A stretch of 64,000 nt of DNA from Mucilaginibacter rivuli (GTDB lineage: Bacteria > Bacteroidota > Bacteroidia > Sphingobacteriales > Sphingobacteriaceae). Position numbers and translations under genes: made by a program. The DNA is taken from positions 62,001 to 126,000 of the forward strand of contig NZ_JAHXPQ010000005.1 in the NCBI RefSeq assembly GCF_019391655.1. Reading direction: 5' to 3'. The notes beneath the pieces are model-generated. The model ran no database searches. It was not told the DNA's origin and worked only from the letters and a program-made list of their open reading frames with translations. This document shows positions 27,149-35,859 of the stretch, in pieces. Numbering within the stretch: position 1 is the first letter of the stretch; every line of letters begins with the position of its first letter.

Positions 27149-27952
27149 ATGCGCTATTTTTTACATATTGCCTACCATGGCGCCAATTACTGCGGCTGGC
27201 AGCGCCACCCCGATGGTATTAACGTGCAGCAGGTGCTCGAAGCAGCACTTACCAAAATACTGAAAACCGAAACAGCCATTACCGGCTGTGGCCGAACCGA
27301 CGCGCAGGTACACGCCAGCCAGTTTTTCTTCCACATTGATGTAGTTAAACCGCTACAAGACGAACTGCTCTTCCGCCTCAACAAGCTCCTGCCCGATGAT
27401 ATCGCCATCTTCGATATCATCCCCGCCGACGTACAATACCACGCCCGTTTTGATGCCGTGGAGCGCAGCTACAACTATTACATTCATACCTATAAAGACC
27501 CTTTTCTGAGCGGACTGAGCTCCCTCTACCTGCAACCCGAGTGGGACCTGCAACAAATGGCGCAAGCCGTAGCCCTACTCACCCGCTACACCGACTACCG
27601 CGCCTTCTGCAAAAGTCCCGACCGTAACGAGCATACCATCTGCAACATTGCCCGGGCCACCCTGTATCAAAACCCGGCAGGCGACAGGTTCCGTTTTGAG
27701 ATCACTGCCAACCGTTTCCTCAGCAAAATGGTGCGCATCATTGTAGGTCGCCTCATTATGATAGGCCAGGGCAAACTTAGCGTGGAGCAGTTCGAACATT
27801 ACCTCATCCACAACCAAACACCCAAAATACTCACCCCCGCACACCCACAGGGTTTATATCTCAGCAAAGTAACCTATCCCTACCTTGATATTCCAGCCAA
27901 AAGCGCCTTCTCCAAAATCATGCAGGATGAGGAGAATTGGATAGTGGTATAG
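27149..27952 (+). CDS. truA: tRNA pseudouridine synthase A
   Basis: A 267-residue TruA protein that converts U38-U40 of tRNA anticodon arms to pseudouridine. The catalytic Asp is in CGRTDAQVHASQF, where the usual motif is GRTDAGVHA: a Q replaces the glycine two residues after the Asp. Other landmarks are AVERSYNYYI and NRFLSKMVRIIVGRL. Length is normal (about 260). It is the second gene of an operon with the MBL hydrolase, and a repeat-rich gap follows. Confidence 0.93.
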   Translation: MRYFLHIAYHGANYCGWQRHPDGINVQQVLEAALTKILKTETAITGCGRTDAQVHASQFFFHIDVVKPLQDELLFRLNKLLPDDIAIFDIIPADVQYHARFDAVERSYNYYIHTYKDPFLSGLSSLYLQPEWDLQQMAQAVALLTRYTDYRAFCKSPDRNEHTICNIARATLYQNPAGDRFRFEITANRFLSKMVRIIVGRLIMIGQGKLSVEQFEHYLIHNQTPKILTPAHPQGLYLSKVTYPYLDIPAKSAFSKIMQDEENWIVV

Positions 27953-27960
27953 AGAAGATC

Positions 27961-28060
27961 TTGGGCGTTACCCGATGAAGGATCGGGTCGCGCTATCCGC
28001 TACAACTCCTCGCCGCTGATAGAAGCGGCTGCAGGGTTTCCACTACTATCGCTAACGCAG
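27961..28060. repeat. REP-like palindromic element
   Basis: The element starts GGGCGTTACCCGAT-AAGG-ATCGGG and ends CTATCGCTAACGC, so GCGTTA and TAACGC form terminal inverted repeats about 95 bp apart. Inside are two hairpins, CCCGAT/ATCGGG and GCCGCT/AGCGGC. I recall similar text dispersed in Sphingobacteriales genomes; copy number here cannot be checked. Confidence 0.6.
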
Positions 28061-28075
28061 GCCCCAACAATCAAC

Positions 28076-28169
28076 GTCATGCCGAACTTGTTTCGGCACC
28101 CCATCATACAGTTATAAAAGCGATAGTTCGCCACTTAGCAAGTGAGGTCCCGAAACAAGTTCGGGATGA
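28076..28169. repeat. Pair of inverted palindromes (CCGAACTTGTTTCGG type)
   Basis: TGCCGAA-CTTGT-TTCGGCA (28080-28098) and TCCCGAA-ACAAG-TTCGGGA (28148-28166) are each hairpins and are inverted copies of each other over about 22 bases. Together they could form one larger stem around 49 bases. Confidence 0.65.
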
Positions 28170-28182
28170 AGGATTGGAAGAC

Positions 28183-28361
28183 GTCAGCAGGGAAGCTTCG
28201 GCCAAAAGCGGGCAGAACGTGTAGGGTAGTGCGGTGGGAAGGGCATAGCAATTTTTGCAGAAGCAGGGCATGAGCGAGCACCAGCAGGGCAAAAGGTTGC
28301 AGCCCGCGAGTTCTGCCAGCTTGTGCGGTATGGCCCCGTGCGCAAGAAGCCTCCTGCTGAC
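28183..28361. mobile_element. MITE-like element with imperfect terminal inverted repeats
   Basis: About 179 bp bounded by GTCAGCAGGGAAGCTTC and the inverse of GTCAGCAGGAGGCTTC. A second inverted pair, GGCAGAAC/GTTCTGCC, is nested inside. It is more G+C-rich than the flanks and has no gene on either strand. This fits a non-autonomous mobile element or a structured repeat. Confidence 0.45.
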
Positions 28362-28372
28362 AGCCTTTTTTG

Positions 28373-28400
28373 GTTACTTTTTGTGGCGACAAAAAGTAAC
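28373..28400. repeat. Perfect 12-bp inverted repeat (TTACTTTTTGT-GGCG)
   Basis: GTTACTTTTTGT and ACAAAAAGTAAC flank GGCG. I recall the same short palindrome scattered in other Bacteroidota genomes. It lies 12 bases right of the MITE-like element. Confidence 0.65.
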
Positions 28401-28471
28401 TAAGCCCGTCGCGGCTATGAGCGACCAGATGATGCCTAATCGAAGCCGTAACAGTTCGAAAAGTATAGTTT

Positions 28472-28497
28472 AGGATTGCTTCGTGCCTCGCAATGAC
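28472..28497. repeat. Short dispersed repeat (ATTGCTTCGTGCCTCGCAAT type)
   Basis: GGATTGCTTCGTGCCTCGCA followed by ATGACG is a known kind of dispersed bacterial repeat. ATTGC and GCAAT can pair. It lies 27 bases before the Nudix start. Confidence 0.5.
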
Positions 28498-28524
28498 GTG
28501 GTGGAAAAAACTTATCTTTACCCC

Positions 28525-29091
28525 ATGTCAAAACTCAAACCCTGGACCATCCTCGAAGAAGAAGACGTATCCCCAAGCCCATGGTTCCCTTTACTGCGCC
28601 ATACCGTGCAACTACCATCAGGCATGATCATGGACGACTATTACCTTGCCCCCTTGGGCGATGTGGTGATGGTACTGGCGTTAACAGCAAAAAGCGAGGT
28701 GGTTTTAGTGCGCCAATATAAACATGGCCTCGGCCAGATATTGCTCGACCTGCCAGGTGGCCTTGAACAACCAGGCAAAGGCATTTTAGGTTCGGCAATG
28801 GCCGAACTGGAAGAAGAGACCGGCATTAAGGTTGACGCCGGGCAATTGATATCATTAGGTAAAATAACCGTCAACCCAACCAAAACAAAGCAGGTAGTTT
28901 ATGGCTTTATCGTTTTCAACGCAGAGTTTAACTCGGTACAAAAACCAGACCCTGCCGAAGAGATAGAAGTAGTAACCTGCCCTGCTATAGAAGTGCTCCA
29001 AAAAGTAAAAGACGGTGATATCTGGACCACAGATTCGGTAAACTTTATTTTAAAAGCAGCATTGCTTTACCCCGATATATTTGGTTTATAG
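28525..29091 (+). CDS. Nudix hydrolase with altered Nudix box
   Basis: A 188-residue protein resembling ADP-ribose pyrophosphatases. The Nudix region reads GGLEQPGKGILGSAMAELEE followed by ETGI. The metal-binding acidic residues (E, EE) are kept, but the usual Arg before them is Ala, the upstream Glu is Lys and the loop is one residue longer. The frame is open from 28483, but MSKLKPWTILEEED at 28525 is the natural start. A TATCTTTA box lies just upstream. The YdcF-like gene follows after 13 bp. Confidence 0.85.
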   Translation: MSKLKPWTILEEEDVSPSPWFPLLRHTVQLPSGMIMDDYYLAPLGDVVMVLALTAKSEVVLVRQYKHGLGQILLDLPGGLEQPGKGILGSAMAELEEETGIKVDAGQLISLGKITVNPTKTKQVVYGFIVFNAEFNSVQKPDPAEEIEVVTCPAIEVLQKVKDGDIWTTDSVNFILKAALLYPDIFGL

Positions 29092-29104
29092 AATATTAGC
29101 AAAT

Positions 29105-29854
29105 ATGTATTTCTTTTTTTCAAAGATACTGGCATTCCTCATCAGTCCATTTTGTTGGGTGTTAATGCTGTTGATAACAGGCCTGGTACTGAAGAATAAA
29201 AAACTCAAAAAAAGTTTCCTAACAGGTAGTGTGGTAACATTCTTACTATTTTCTATTCCGCTGTTTTTAAATCAGTTTGCCAACCTGTGGCGTTATCCTT
29301 TTAATCGTTCTTTTGCAAATAAAACCTATAGTTGTGTTATTGTGTTGGGTGGCTTTTCTGGTCCCGGCGGGCCCGATACAGGACACTTTAATGCCAGCGC
29401 CGATAGGTTTATACAGGGCATCCGGTTATTTGAAACCCGCAAAGCATCGCATATCCTCATCACCAGCGGTAACTCAAGCCTGATGCACCAAAAAGACGGT
29501 TTTGTGGAAGGTGATTGGGTAAAGGGTCAGCTCAAACAATTTAACATACCCGATAGTGCTGTTTTAATAGAAAACAAATCAAAAAACACCATTGAAAATG
29601 CCGCTTTTACTAAGCTCCTACTGGCAAACAGCCACCTTGAGCCACCATACCTGCTCGTAACATCCGATTTTCATATGCGCAGGGCCATGGCTACTTTTAA
29701 AAAAGCAGGATTGTATGTTGAGCCTTACCCCTGCAACTTTTTAGCCGGTGGTCGCCCTTCATTTAGCGGCTTAATACCCGATGTAAATACTTTACCCAAA
29801 TGGGACCTCTACATTAAAGAAGTTGTGGGCTGTATTGCACTTTGGTTTAAATAG
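29105..29854 (+). CDS. YdcF/ElyC family membrane protein (DUF218)
   Basis: A 249-residue protein with two N-terminal membrane segments (about 5-30 and 40-60) and a DUF218 domain marked by CVIVLGGFSGPGGPD, ILITSGNSS, ENKSKNTIENAAF and LLVTSDFHMRRAMATF. The E. coli relative ElyC affects cell-envelope and lipid-carrier metabolism. Start is the ATG at 29105; an upstream in-frame TTG would overlap the Nudix gene. It converges with the next small gene. Confidence 0.88.
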   Translation: MYFFFSKILAFLISPFCWVLMLLITGLVLKNKKLKKSFLTGSVVTFLLFSIPLFLNQFANLWRYPFNRSFANKTYSCVIVLGGFSGPGGPDTGHFNASADRFIQGIRLFETRKASHILITSGNSSLMHQKDGFVEGDWVKGQLKQFNIPDSAVLIENKSKNTIENAAFTKLLLANSHLEPPYLLVTSDFHMRRAMATFKKAGLYVEPYPCNFLAGGRPSFSGLIPDVNTLPKWDLYIKEVVGCIALWFK

Positions 29855-29855
29855 A

Positions 29856-30152
29856 TCAGATAACGATCTGGTTCAATATCGCATCCAGTCCCTGGAAATA
29901 CTCCAGCGGCGATACACTCCCATTTTGGTAACTGGCCCGCAGGTTATCCATTTCAGAATACAGGTTTTGGGGTAACACAAAATCAGGGTCTTGCTGGCGG
30001 ATGATCACCAATTTAAGTTCGATATTTATTTTCACCAAGCCAACAACTGTGCTTTCAACCGAGCTGAATACTTCTTCCCAGGCTGTAATTACTTTTTGCT
30101 GGGCATCTATTACATCTTTTACCGCCTCCAATTGAAACTGCGTCACATCCAT
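29856..30152 (-). CDS. Small helical protein, function unknown
   Basis: A 98-residue protein predicted as almost entirely helical (FQLEAVKDVIDAQQKVITAW, then SVESTVVGLVKINIELKLVI). No signal peptide or membrane segment. The end, SVSPLEYFQGLDAILNQIV, faintly recalls the last helix of TolC-type efflux proteins but is too short for one. It ends 2 bp from the YdcF stop. ATG start and normal base use support a real gene. Confidence 0.55.
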   Translation of the reverse strand: MDVTQFQLEAVKDVIDAQQKVITAWEEVFSSVESTVVGLVKINIELKLVIIRQQDPDFVLPQNLYSEMDNLRASYQNGSVSPLEYFQGLDAILNQIVI

Positions 30153-30280
30153 ATTATTGTATCATTTTTATTAATAAACCCTAACATCAGCCAATATCTT
30201 TAATTTTATAGAAAATACCAATAACCGTATTAAACCATTATTGCCTGTGTTTGCTCTAACCAATCGAATTGAACCATATC

Positions 30281-31618
30281 ATGATCAAAAAACTTCTTTT
30301 TACTTCCATTTTTATTATACAATGCACATTCGCTTTTTCGGCAACTTATTATGTAGCTGTAAATGCCAGCGATAACAATCCGGGTACTAAAGCAAAACCC
30401 TTTGCCACCATACAAAAGGCACAGGCCGCAATTAGCCCCGGCGATACCGTTTACATACGCGGCGGCAATTACCGCATGAGCGAGGCGCAGATAGCACATA
30501 AACAAGGCATTTACGCCAGTGTTACCTATCTGGATAAAAGCGGAAAACCCGGTGCGTACTTAAATTACTTCGCCTTTCCGGGAGAGAAGCCTGTTTTTGA
30601 TTATGCTGATGTGAAACCTGCTGACCAGCGCGTAATAGCCTTTATGCAAATGGGGTCGTACATCCACCTGAAAGGTTTTGATGTAATTGGTGTACAGGTA
30701 ACCATTAAGGGCCATACCCAAAGCGAGTGCTTTGAAAACCATGGCGATAATAATATTTATGAGCAACTGAGCATGCACGATGGCATGGCCATTGGCTTTT
30801 ACCTGTTAAGCGGATCGAACAACCTGATATTGAATTGCGATGCTTACCGCAACTGGGACTACTTTTCGGAAACGGGCCGTGGCGGTAATACCGATGGTTT
30901 TGGCTGCCACCCGAGGCCGGGCAGCAAAAACAATGTTTTCCGTGGCTGCCGTGCATGGTTTAACAGCGATGACGGGTATGACCTGATCAACTCGTTCGAA
31001 GCAACCACATTTGATCATTGCTGGGCCATGTATAACGGCTTTGGCAGCGATTTTAAAAGCCTTGGCGATGGTAATGGCTTTAAAGCCGGTGGGTATGCAC
31101 GCAGGCCCGCAAGCGAATTGCCGAATCCTATCCCTCAAAATACAATCGAATTTTGTTTGGCTGTGCACAATAAGGCAAGTGGCTTTTACGCTAACCATCA
31201 TGTAAACGGCAATATTTGGTATAACAATACCGCTTATCGCAACAGCAATAACTTTAACATGCTGAACAGGCTGTTAGATGATGTAAAAGCCGATGTACCC
31301 GGATATGCCCATAAACTGCGTAATAACTTGGGCTACAAAGGCGGTAAAGAGTTAACCGAAATTGACAAAGCCAAGTGCGACCTGGCCAACAACTATTTCG
31401 ACCTGAATTTAGATGCTACAGATGATGACTTTATAAGTACCGACGAAGCCCTGCTTACCGCCCCCCGCCAAAAAGACGGCAGCCTGCCCGATAACGGTTT
31501 TATGAAACTGAAACCCGGCAGCAAGTTTATTGATAAAGGTGTGGATATTGGCTTTAAATATGTTGGTAAAGCCCCTGATCTGGGTTGTTTTGAGGCTGGT
31601 GGGAAGTATGCGTATTAA
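30281..31618 (+). CDS. Secreted PL9-type pectate lyase / parallel beta-helix protein
   Basis: A 445-residue protein with signal peptide (cut after TFAFSA) and a right-handed beta-helix. It keeps the residues used by PL9 pectate lyases (Pel9A): an Asp in GNTDGFGCH, DD and a further D in FNSDDGYDLIN for calcium, and a Lys in GNGFKAGGY as the base. PL9 enzymes cut polygalacturonate, and some relatives act on other uronates. The frame opens four codons earlier at a TTG, but MIKKLLF at 30281 is chosen. Not part of an obvious polysaccharide operon here; a terminator follows. Confidence 0.85.
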   Translation: MIKKLLFTSIFIIQCTFAFSATYYVAVNASDNNPGTKAKPFATIQKAQAAISPGDTVYIRGGNYRMSEAQIAHKQGIYASVTYLDKSGKPGAYLNYFAFPGEKPVFDYADVKPADQRVIAFMQMGSYIHLKGFDVIGVQVTIKGHTQSECFENHGDNNIYEQLSMHDGMAIGFYLLSGSNNLILNCDAYRNWDYFSETGRGGNTDGFGCHPRPGSKNNVFRGCRAWFNSDDGYDLINSFEATTFDHCWAMYNGFGSDFKSLGDGNGFKAGGYARRPASELPNPIPQNTIEFCLAVHNKASGFYANHHVNGNIWYNNTAYRNSNNFNMLNRLLDDVKADVPGYAHKLRNNLGYKGGKELTEIDKAKCDLANNYFDLNLDATDDDFISTDEALLTAPRQKDGSLPDNGFMKLKPGSKFIDKGVDIGFKYVGKAPDLGCFEAGGKYAY

Positions 31619-31625
31619 CACATAA

Positions 31626-31662
31626 AAAGTCACCCTTGGATTTAAAAAACAAGGGTGACTTT
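31626..31662. terminator. Bidirectional terminator after the PL9-type lyase
   Basis: AAAGTCACCCTT and AAGGGTGACTTT form a perfect 12-bp stem with a 13-base loop, with A and T runs at the ends. It serves the lyase and the convergent small gene. Confidence 0.85.
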
Positions 31663-31691
31663 AGACCATTACAACTAAAAACTGATTTATC

Positions 31692-32102
31692 TTACATCGG
31701 TTCTAAAACTTCTTGATAACACCAGTTATTATCATTTAATATAACACCCCACGCGTAATGTAGTGTCCAAACTTCATTGGTCGGAAAACCGGCAAAAGAA
31801 CTGCTGGGATTGTACGATCCACCTGCTGATGACTGTTGATTATTTGCTGCGGCGTCATTAATTAAGTCTACCCAATCGCCCAGACTGCCGGTAGCCCACA
31901 CAATCAAAGTTGTTTCGTAAAAGCCCGAGCCATTATTTATTCCTGTAACTGATGCTGTTCCGTTAACTTTATCGTACGACAGCGAACCAAACATGATGTA
32001 GTTCCCATACGTATCTTGTAACGTTGAATAAGTAAATTGCGCTTTACTTTTAAAAGTAAAAGCCGTTAAAAACAATACAGTTAATAATAATAATTTTTTC
32101 AT
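31692..32102 (-). CDS. Small secreted protein, function unknown
   Basis: A 136-residue protein with a clear signal peptide (cut after FKSKAQ). The mature part is Gly/Asn/Ser/aromatic-rich (YNPSSSFAGFPTNEVW, LHYAWGVILNDNNWCYQE), probably a small beta-sandwich, with a single Cys near the end. No family is recognised. About 190 bp of A+T-rich sequence separates it from the acyltransferase gene. Confidence 0.65.
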   Translation of the reverse strand: MKKLLLLTVLFLTAFTFKSKAQFTYSTLQDTYGNYIMFGSLSYDKVNGTASVTGINNGSGFYETTLIVWATGSLGDWVDLINDAAANNQQSSAGGSYNPSSSFAGFPTNEVWTLHYAWGVILNDNNWCYQEVLEPM

Positions 32103-32293
32103 AAAATAGTTGGTTAGTAATATCGCCTACTCTTTTTAAGATTTTCGGCATTCTCTTCATGTTGAGGTTGAAATGGTCTGCCAAGAAAAAAAACAATAGT
32201 CTAAAAAGGTATTACAAGGTAAAAATATTTTACAGCATTACTATTAATTATATATTATTAAAATAACAGAAACAACAAAATCGTACAAAATCG

Positions 32294-33343
32294 TTAGCCC
32301 GATATCCATTTCCCAATAACCGGGATCTTATTCACCAAATAAACCAGTAAAGACGTCAACATAAAACAAATAAGTGCCGTTACGGGAATGCTGAATATTG
32401 GCGTAAATAATTTAAAGGTTAAACCCGCGTATTGATCCAGTAAGGTCAAAACCAAGGCATGGCCCAGGTACATTCCGTAAGAATATCTCCCGCAAAAATC
32501 CCTTATATTAACCATAAATCCGGGTAGCTTTGGCTTTGATAACCTGGCAACCATAAAAATACTCACTGATATGATCACTATTGGTGGACTAAGCGGTTCG
32601 TACATTAGTGTACTTATCCCATTGTAATGATCAAACAGCAGGTATGTGCCAAGCGCGGTTAAGCCCAGGGCAGCAAAGAATAAAATCCACATGCAGCTTT
32701 TAAGGTACCTTATTTTAAAATCTTTATTGGCAAGGTAATGCCCAAGTACCAGGTAACCGATAAAACCTTCAAAATACCGCAGATCAAGCTGTGGCTTAAA
32801 GCGCGACAGGTAAGGCTGATCCAGCATCATCACCACAAACCAAACCAGCAAAAAGTAAAGCACCTCTTTTTCGGTAGCTGCGCGAATGAACTTGTTTAGT
32901 ATAGGGATGAAAAGGTAAAGGCCTATCAGCATATACACATACCACAAATGGTAGGAGCTTTCGTACTTTAAAAAGTGTAACACCTGTTTGGTAGTGAGCC
33001 ACCAATCGCCACTGTAATCCACCTGTTCATCATAAAACATATAGGCTACATAAACCAGGCTCCAAAATAGAAAGGGTATTATTATACGGCTTAACCGGCG
33101 TTTTAAAAAATCGCCTAATTCGTACTCCCGCCCCAACAGCAGCGCGCCGCTTATCATTACAAAAACAGGTACCGCGAAACGGGTGAGCGAATTATAAAGA
33201 TCGCCAACCAACCAAAGCGATAGCGGCCCTTTATGAAACTGTTCCATCACGGGCGATGTAGTGTGCAGCATCACTACCGCAAACAAGGCAATTACCCGCA
33301 GGTTATTTATCCAATCTAATTGTTGGGGTTTTGAGGCTGGCAT
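32294..33343 (-). CDS. Acyltransferase 3 family membrane protein
   Basis: A 349-residue integral membrane protein with about ten segments. The catalytic His is in ALFAVVMLHTTSPV in the first segment, and FVMISGALLLGR in the third is typical. These enzymes O-acetylate or O-acylate surface sugars and peptidoglycan. It stands alone, so the acceptor cannot be named. The first ATG (33343) is used. Confidence 0.9.
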   Translation of the reverse strand: MPASKPQQLDWINNLRVIALFAVVMLHTTSPVMEQFHKGPLSLWLVGDLYNSLTRFAVPVFVMISGALLLGREYELGDFLKRRLSRIIIPFLFWSLVYVAYMFYDEQVDYSGDWWLTTKQVLHFLKYESSYHLWYVYMLIGLYLFIPILNKFIRAATEKEVLYFLLVWFVVMMLDQPYLSRFKPQLDLRYFEGFIGYLVLGHYLANKDFKIRYLKSCMWILFFAALGLTALGTYLLFDHYNGISTLMYEPLSPPIVIISVSIFMVARLSKPKLPGFMVNIRDFCGRYSYGMYLGHALVLTLLDQYAGLTFKLFTPIFSIPVTALICFMLTSLLVYLVNKIPVIGKWISG

Positions 33344-33474
33344 GCATCAAAATAACGCATTATTTCAAAATAAATCTTTCTTCATTTTCATTTCATGTTA
33401 CGGTAATAGGTTTGTATCGTAATCTAATCACAAGCCAATTAATCAAATTATTCATATAACCTAAAAACACACAC

Positions 33475-34422
33475 ATGAAAAAGTTAACCAAACTCCACTC
33501 CCTGTTATTCTGCGGCCTTGCAGCACTTACCGTTCTGGCATCATGCCAAAAGCAATCATCGTTAACAAGTACTGATGATTCGGCATTTGCCAATGCCATA
33601 CAAGTTTCCCTCGCGGGCACAACCACCATTGCCACTACTGCCTTAAACGGTACTATAACAACTACACCTATAACCACCACCGGCATTTTTATAATCAAAT
33701 GTTATAAAAACGGCGATAAAAAAGATTCGGTAACTTTTGCCAGTCTGCCAACTGCAATAGGTACTTACTTAACTGCTAACTATGCAGGTTATACATTTCA
33801 AAAAGCGTTTAAAATATCTACCGCTGCCGGCGCTATTGATAGCTATGCAGTAGTAATAAACTTTAACGGCAAGCCTGTTGGCTTAAAGTTTGACGCCAGC
33901 GGCAATTTTGTACTGGTATTTGAACAACGCGAGGGCCACGACCTGAACGATGATAAAGGCTGGCACAAAGGCGGCTGCTTTGGCAACCGCGATGGCGAGC
34001 ACCATGATACCCTTGCGGTAACCGCATTGCCGGCAACCATCAAAACATATTTTGCTACCAACTACCCAACAGATACTCTGCTGCATGCCGCTGTAAATTT
34101 TGATGCCACTTATGTTGTGATCAGCACCAATAAAGGCTTGTTTGCTACAGCATTTACATCTGGCGGTACATTTATTACCAGGGTACAGTTATTCCCGCAT
34201 CCCGAAAAACATACCACCATTGCCCAAAGCGCTTTGCCTGCAACGGTTAGTACATATTTAACCGGCACCTACCCTGCCTACGTTTTCAACAAGGCATTTG
34301 TTGAAAAGAGCAGCACCGGTACAGTACAAGGCTATGTTGTTTTGATAACAGCTAATAACACCCGTATAGCTGTTGCATTTGATGCTACGGGTACTTTTGT
34401 TAAGAACGTTGTATTACGTTAG
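33475..34422 (+). CDS. Lipoprotein with three PepSY-like repeats
   Basis: A 315-residue protein with a lipoprotein signal (LAALTVLASCQKQ). Three PepSY-like (BLIP-fold) repeats follow, each starting with a form of LPTAIGTYLTANYAGYTFQK (about residues 77, 180 and 262); the others read LPATIKTYFATNYPTDTLL and LPATVSTYLTGTYPAYVF. An HDLNDDKGWHKGG insertion, rich in His, Asp and Gly, joins repeats 1 and 2. PepSY-like proteins are periplasmic inhibitors or sensors. It has a TAGGTTTG box at 33407 and its own terminator. Confidence 0.82.
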   Translation: MKKLTKLHSLLFCGLAALTVLASCQKQSSLTSTDDSAFANAIQVSLAGTTTIATTALNGTITTTPITTTGIFIIKCYKNGDKKDSVTFASLPTAIGTYLTANYAGYTFQKAFKISTAAGAIDSYAVVINFNGKPVGLKFDASGNFVLVFEQREGHDLNDDKGWHKGGCFGNRDGEHHDTLAVTALPATIKTYFATNYPTDTLLHAAVNFDATYVVISTNKGLFATAFTSGGTFITRVQLFPHPEKHTTIAQSALPATVSTYLTGTYPAYVFNKAFVEKSSTGTVQGYVVLITANNTRIAVAFDATGTFVKNVVLR

Positions 34423-34447
34423 TTAAATAAATGTGAAGTTGATTGTT

Positions 34448-34484
34448 AACCCGGTGTGCCCTTTACAGGGCCTCCGGGTTTTTT
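34448..34484 (+). terminator. Intrinsic terminator after the PepSY-like lipoprotein
   Basis: AACCCGG pairs with CCGGGTT around an inner GCCC/GGGC stem, followed by T6. Confidence 0.85.
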
Positions 34485-34586
34485 CTATGTGCATTTATAA
34501 GCTTTTTAAGTAATTTTAGCGTTAACAATAATGTGGCATTATTTAATTGATGATAATTTGAATAAATTTTACGCTCCTGTTTTGGC

Positions 34587-34943
34587 ATGTTAAGGCGGTT
34601 ACCCTATATTTTTATTGCACTGCTGTTAGCAGCACGCCTGTCATACGCTCATACCGCTGTGCCGGGGGTGCGTAGCTATGCCCCTGATTTGGCACCGGGT
34701 ATACAAAATTTATTTACCACGCCTGTTTTTAATAACGATACCACAAAAGTTAAGCATACCCCACAAAACCGCATGGATGTTTTAGACCGCGGTGTGATAA
34801 AAGAAGTACCCAAAACCAAACGCCAGCCAAAGCCCGAAATAATAGCGCCTGCTGATACATCCAACAAAAATAAACCACGCAGTAAACGGCGCCCTGAAGG
34901 TGTTGAGCGGCCGCCTGATATTATAAGAAGGAACAACAACTAA
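34587..34943 (+). CDS. Small secreted basic protein, first gene of a sensor operon
   Basis: A 118-residue protein with signal peptide (cut after ARLSYA). The C-terminal half is highly basic and proline-rich (EVPKTKRQPKPEIIAP, KNKPRSKRRPEGVERPP). No family is recognised. It is 12 bp upstream of the outer membrane protein gene and part of a four-gene run ending in a two-component system, so it may be sensed or act as an envelope-binding ligand. Confidence 0.65.
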   Translation: MLRRLPYIFIALLLAARLSYAHTAVPGVRSYAPDLAPGIQNLFTTPVFNNDTTKVKHTPQNRMDVLDRGVIKEVPKTKRQPKPEIIAPADTSNKNKPRSKRRPEGVERPPDIIRRNNN

Positions 34944-34955
34944 ACCTAAACCATT

Positions 34956-35852
34956 ATGAAATACTTAGTAACACTACTCTTTATTGTTGCCTGCCGCCCG
35001 CTAACCGGGTTGGCATTTGCAGGCGCAGTTTCGAATGAAAAAGGTATTTATCTGCTTACCGATACCGGCCAGGCTACGTCGGTAAAAAAACAATCGGTAT
35101 CAGCAGGGGTAAACTACGGTACTAATGCCAGTTTTTTTGGTCGTACAAGCCCTGTAACATATCCGTATTTAACTACCGATGTGATATACAATACTAAATT
35201 TGGCCTTTTTGTATACGGCTCGGCATGGAAGGTGATTGGCTCGCCGCCTGCCTTTGATGAGTTTGATGTGGGTGGCGGCTATAATTATAAGCTTAACAAC
35301 GATATAAAAGGCACCATAAGCTACACCCATTTCTCGTTTAATGATAAGGCGCAGATCATTAAATCGGCCTCATCGAATGATATCAATTTTAAAAATAGTT
35401 TTGATTGGCACCTGCTTAAAACCAGCATAACCGCCGATTATTTATTTGGTAAAAGCAATGATTTTTTCCTCTCGATAGGCCACTCGCATTACTTTGAAAG
35501 CAACTTTAACATTTTTGATGAAAAAGACTATATCACTTTTGAGCCATCATTTAACATGATATTTGGCACACAAAACTTTGTTGAGTATTTCTCCAACCAA
35601 CATGGTTTTTTTGACTATAAAGAAGACCCTAATAAGCCACACGGTATACAGCCACTGCCTAATGATTACTCTGTAAAAAATACACAGTTTAACCCATTGA
35701 ACTACAACTTCAGGTTCCCGCTGGCTTATAACAGACCGCATTACACTGTGGAGGCTGCTTATAAATATTCTATCCCGGTAAATGTGCAGGGCTCATTGTT
35801 CAATGCCAATACCTCGTTTTTTAACTTAACTTTCTACTACCTTTTTTATTAA
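34956..35852 (+). CDS. Putative outer membrane beta-barrel protein
   Basis: A 298-residue protein with a signal sequence, then alternating amphipathic strands with many aromatics (SVSAGVNYGTNASFF, FVYGSAWKV, GGGYNYKLNND, ISYTHFSFN), ending in FFNLTFYYLFY with a C-terminal aromatic as in outer membrane barrels. No named family is recognised. It is 7 bp upstream of the response regulator gene, which suggests the pair senses or controls this protein. Confidence 0.7.
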   Translation: MKYLVTLLFIVACRPLTGLAFAGAVSNEKGIYLLTDTGQATSVKKQSVSAGVNYGTNASFFGRTSPVTYPYLTTDVIYNTKFGLFVYGSAWKVIGSPPAFDEFDVGGGYNYKLNNDIKGTISYTHFSFNDKAQIIKSASSNDINFKNSFDWHLLKTSITADYLFGKSNDFFLSIGHSHYFESNFNIFDEKDYITFEPSFNMIFGTQNFVEYFSNQHGFFDYKEDPNKPHGIQPLPNDYSVKNTQFNPLNYNFRFPLAYNRPHYTVEAAYKYSIPVNVQGSLFNANTSFFNLTFYYLFY

Positions 35853-35859
35853 GCACGAT

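Noticed and set aside
28104..28473. Frames inside the repeat island (Cys- and Ser-rich)
   Set aside because: They are translations of dispersed repeats and a MITE-like element, not genes.
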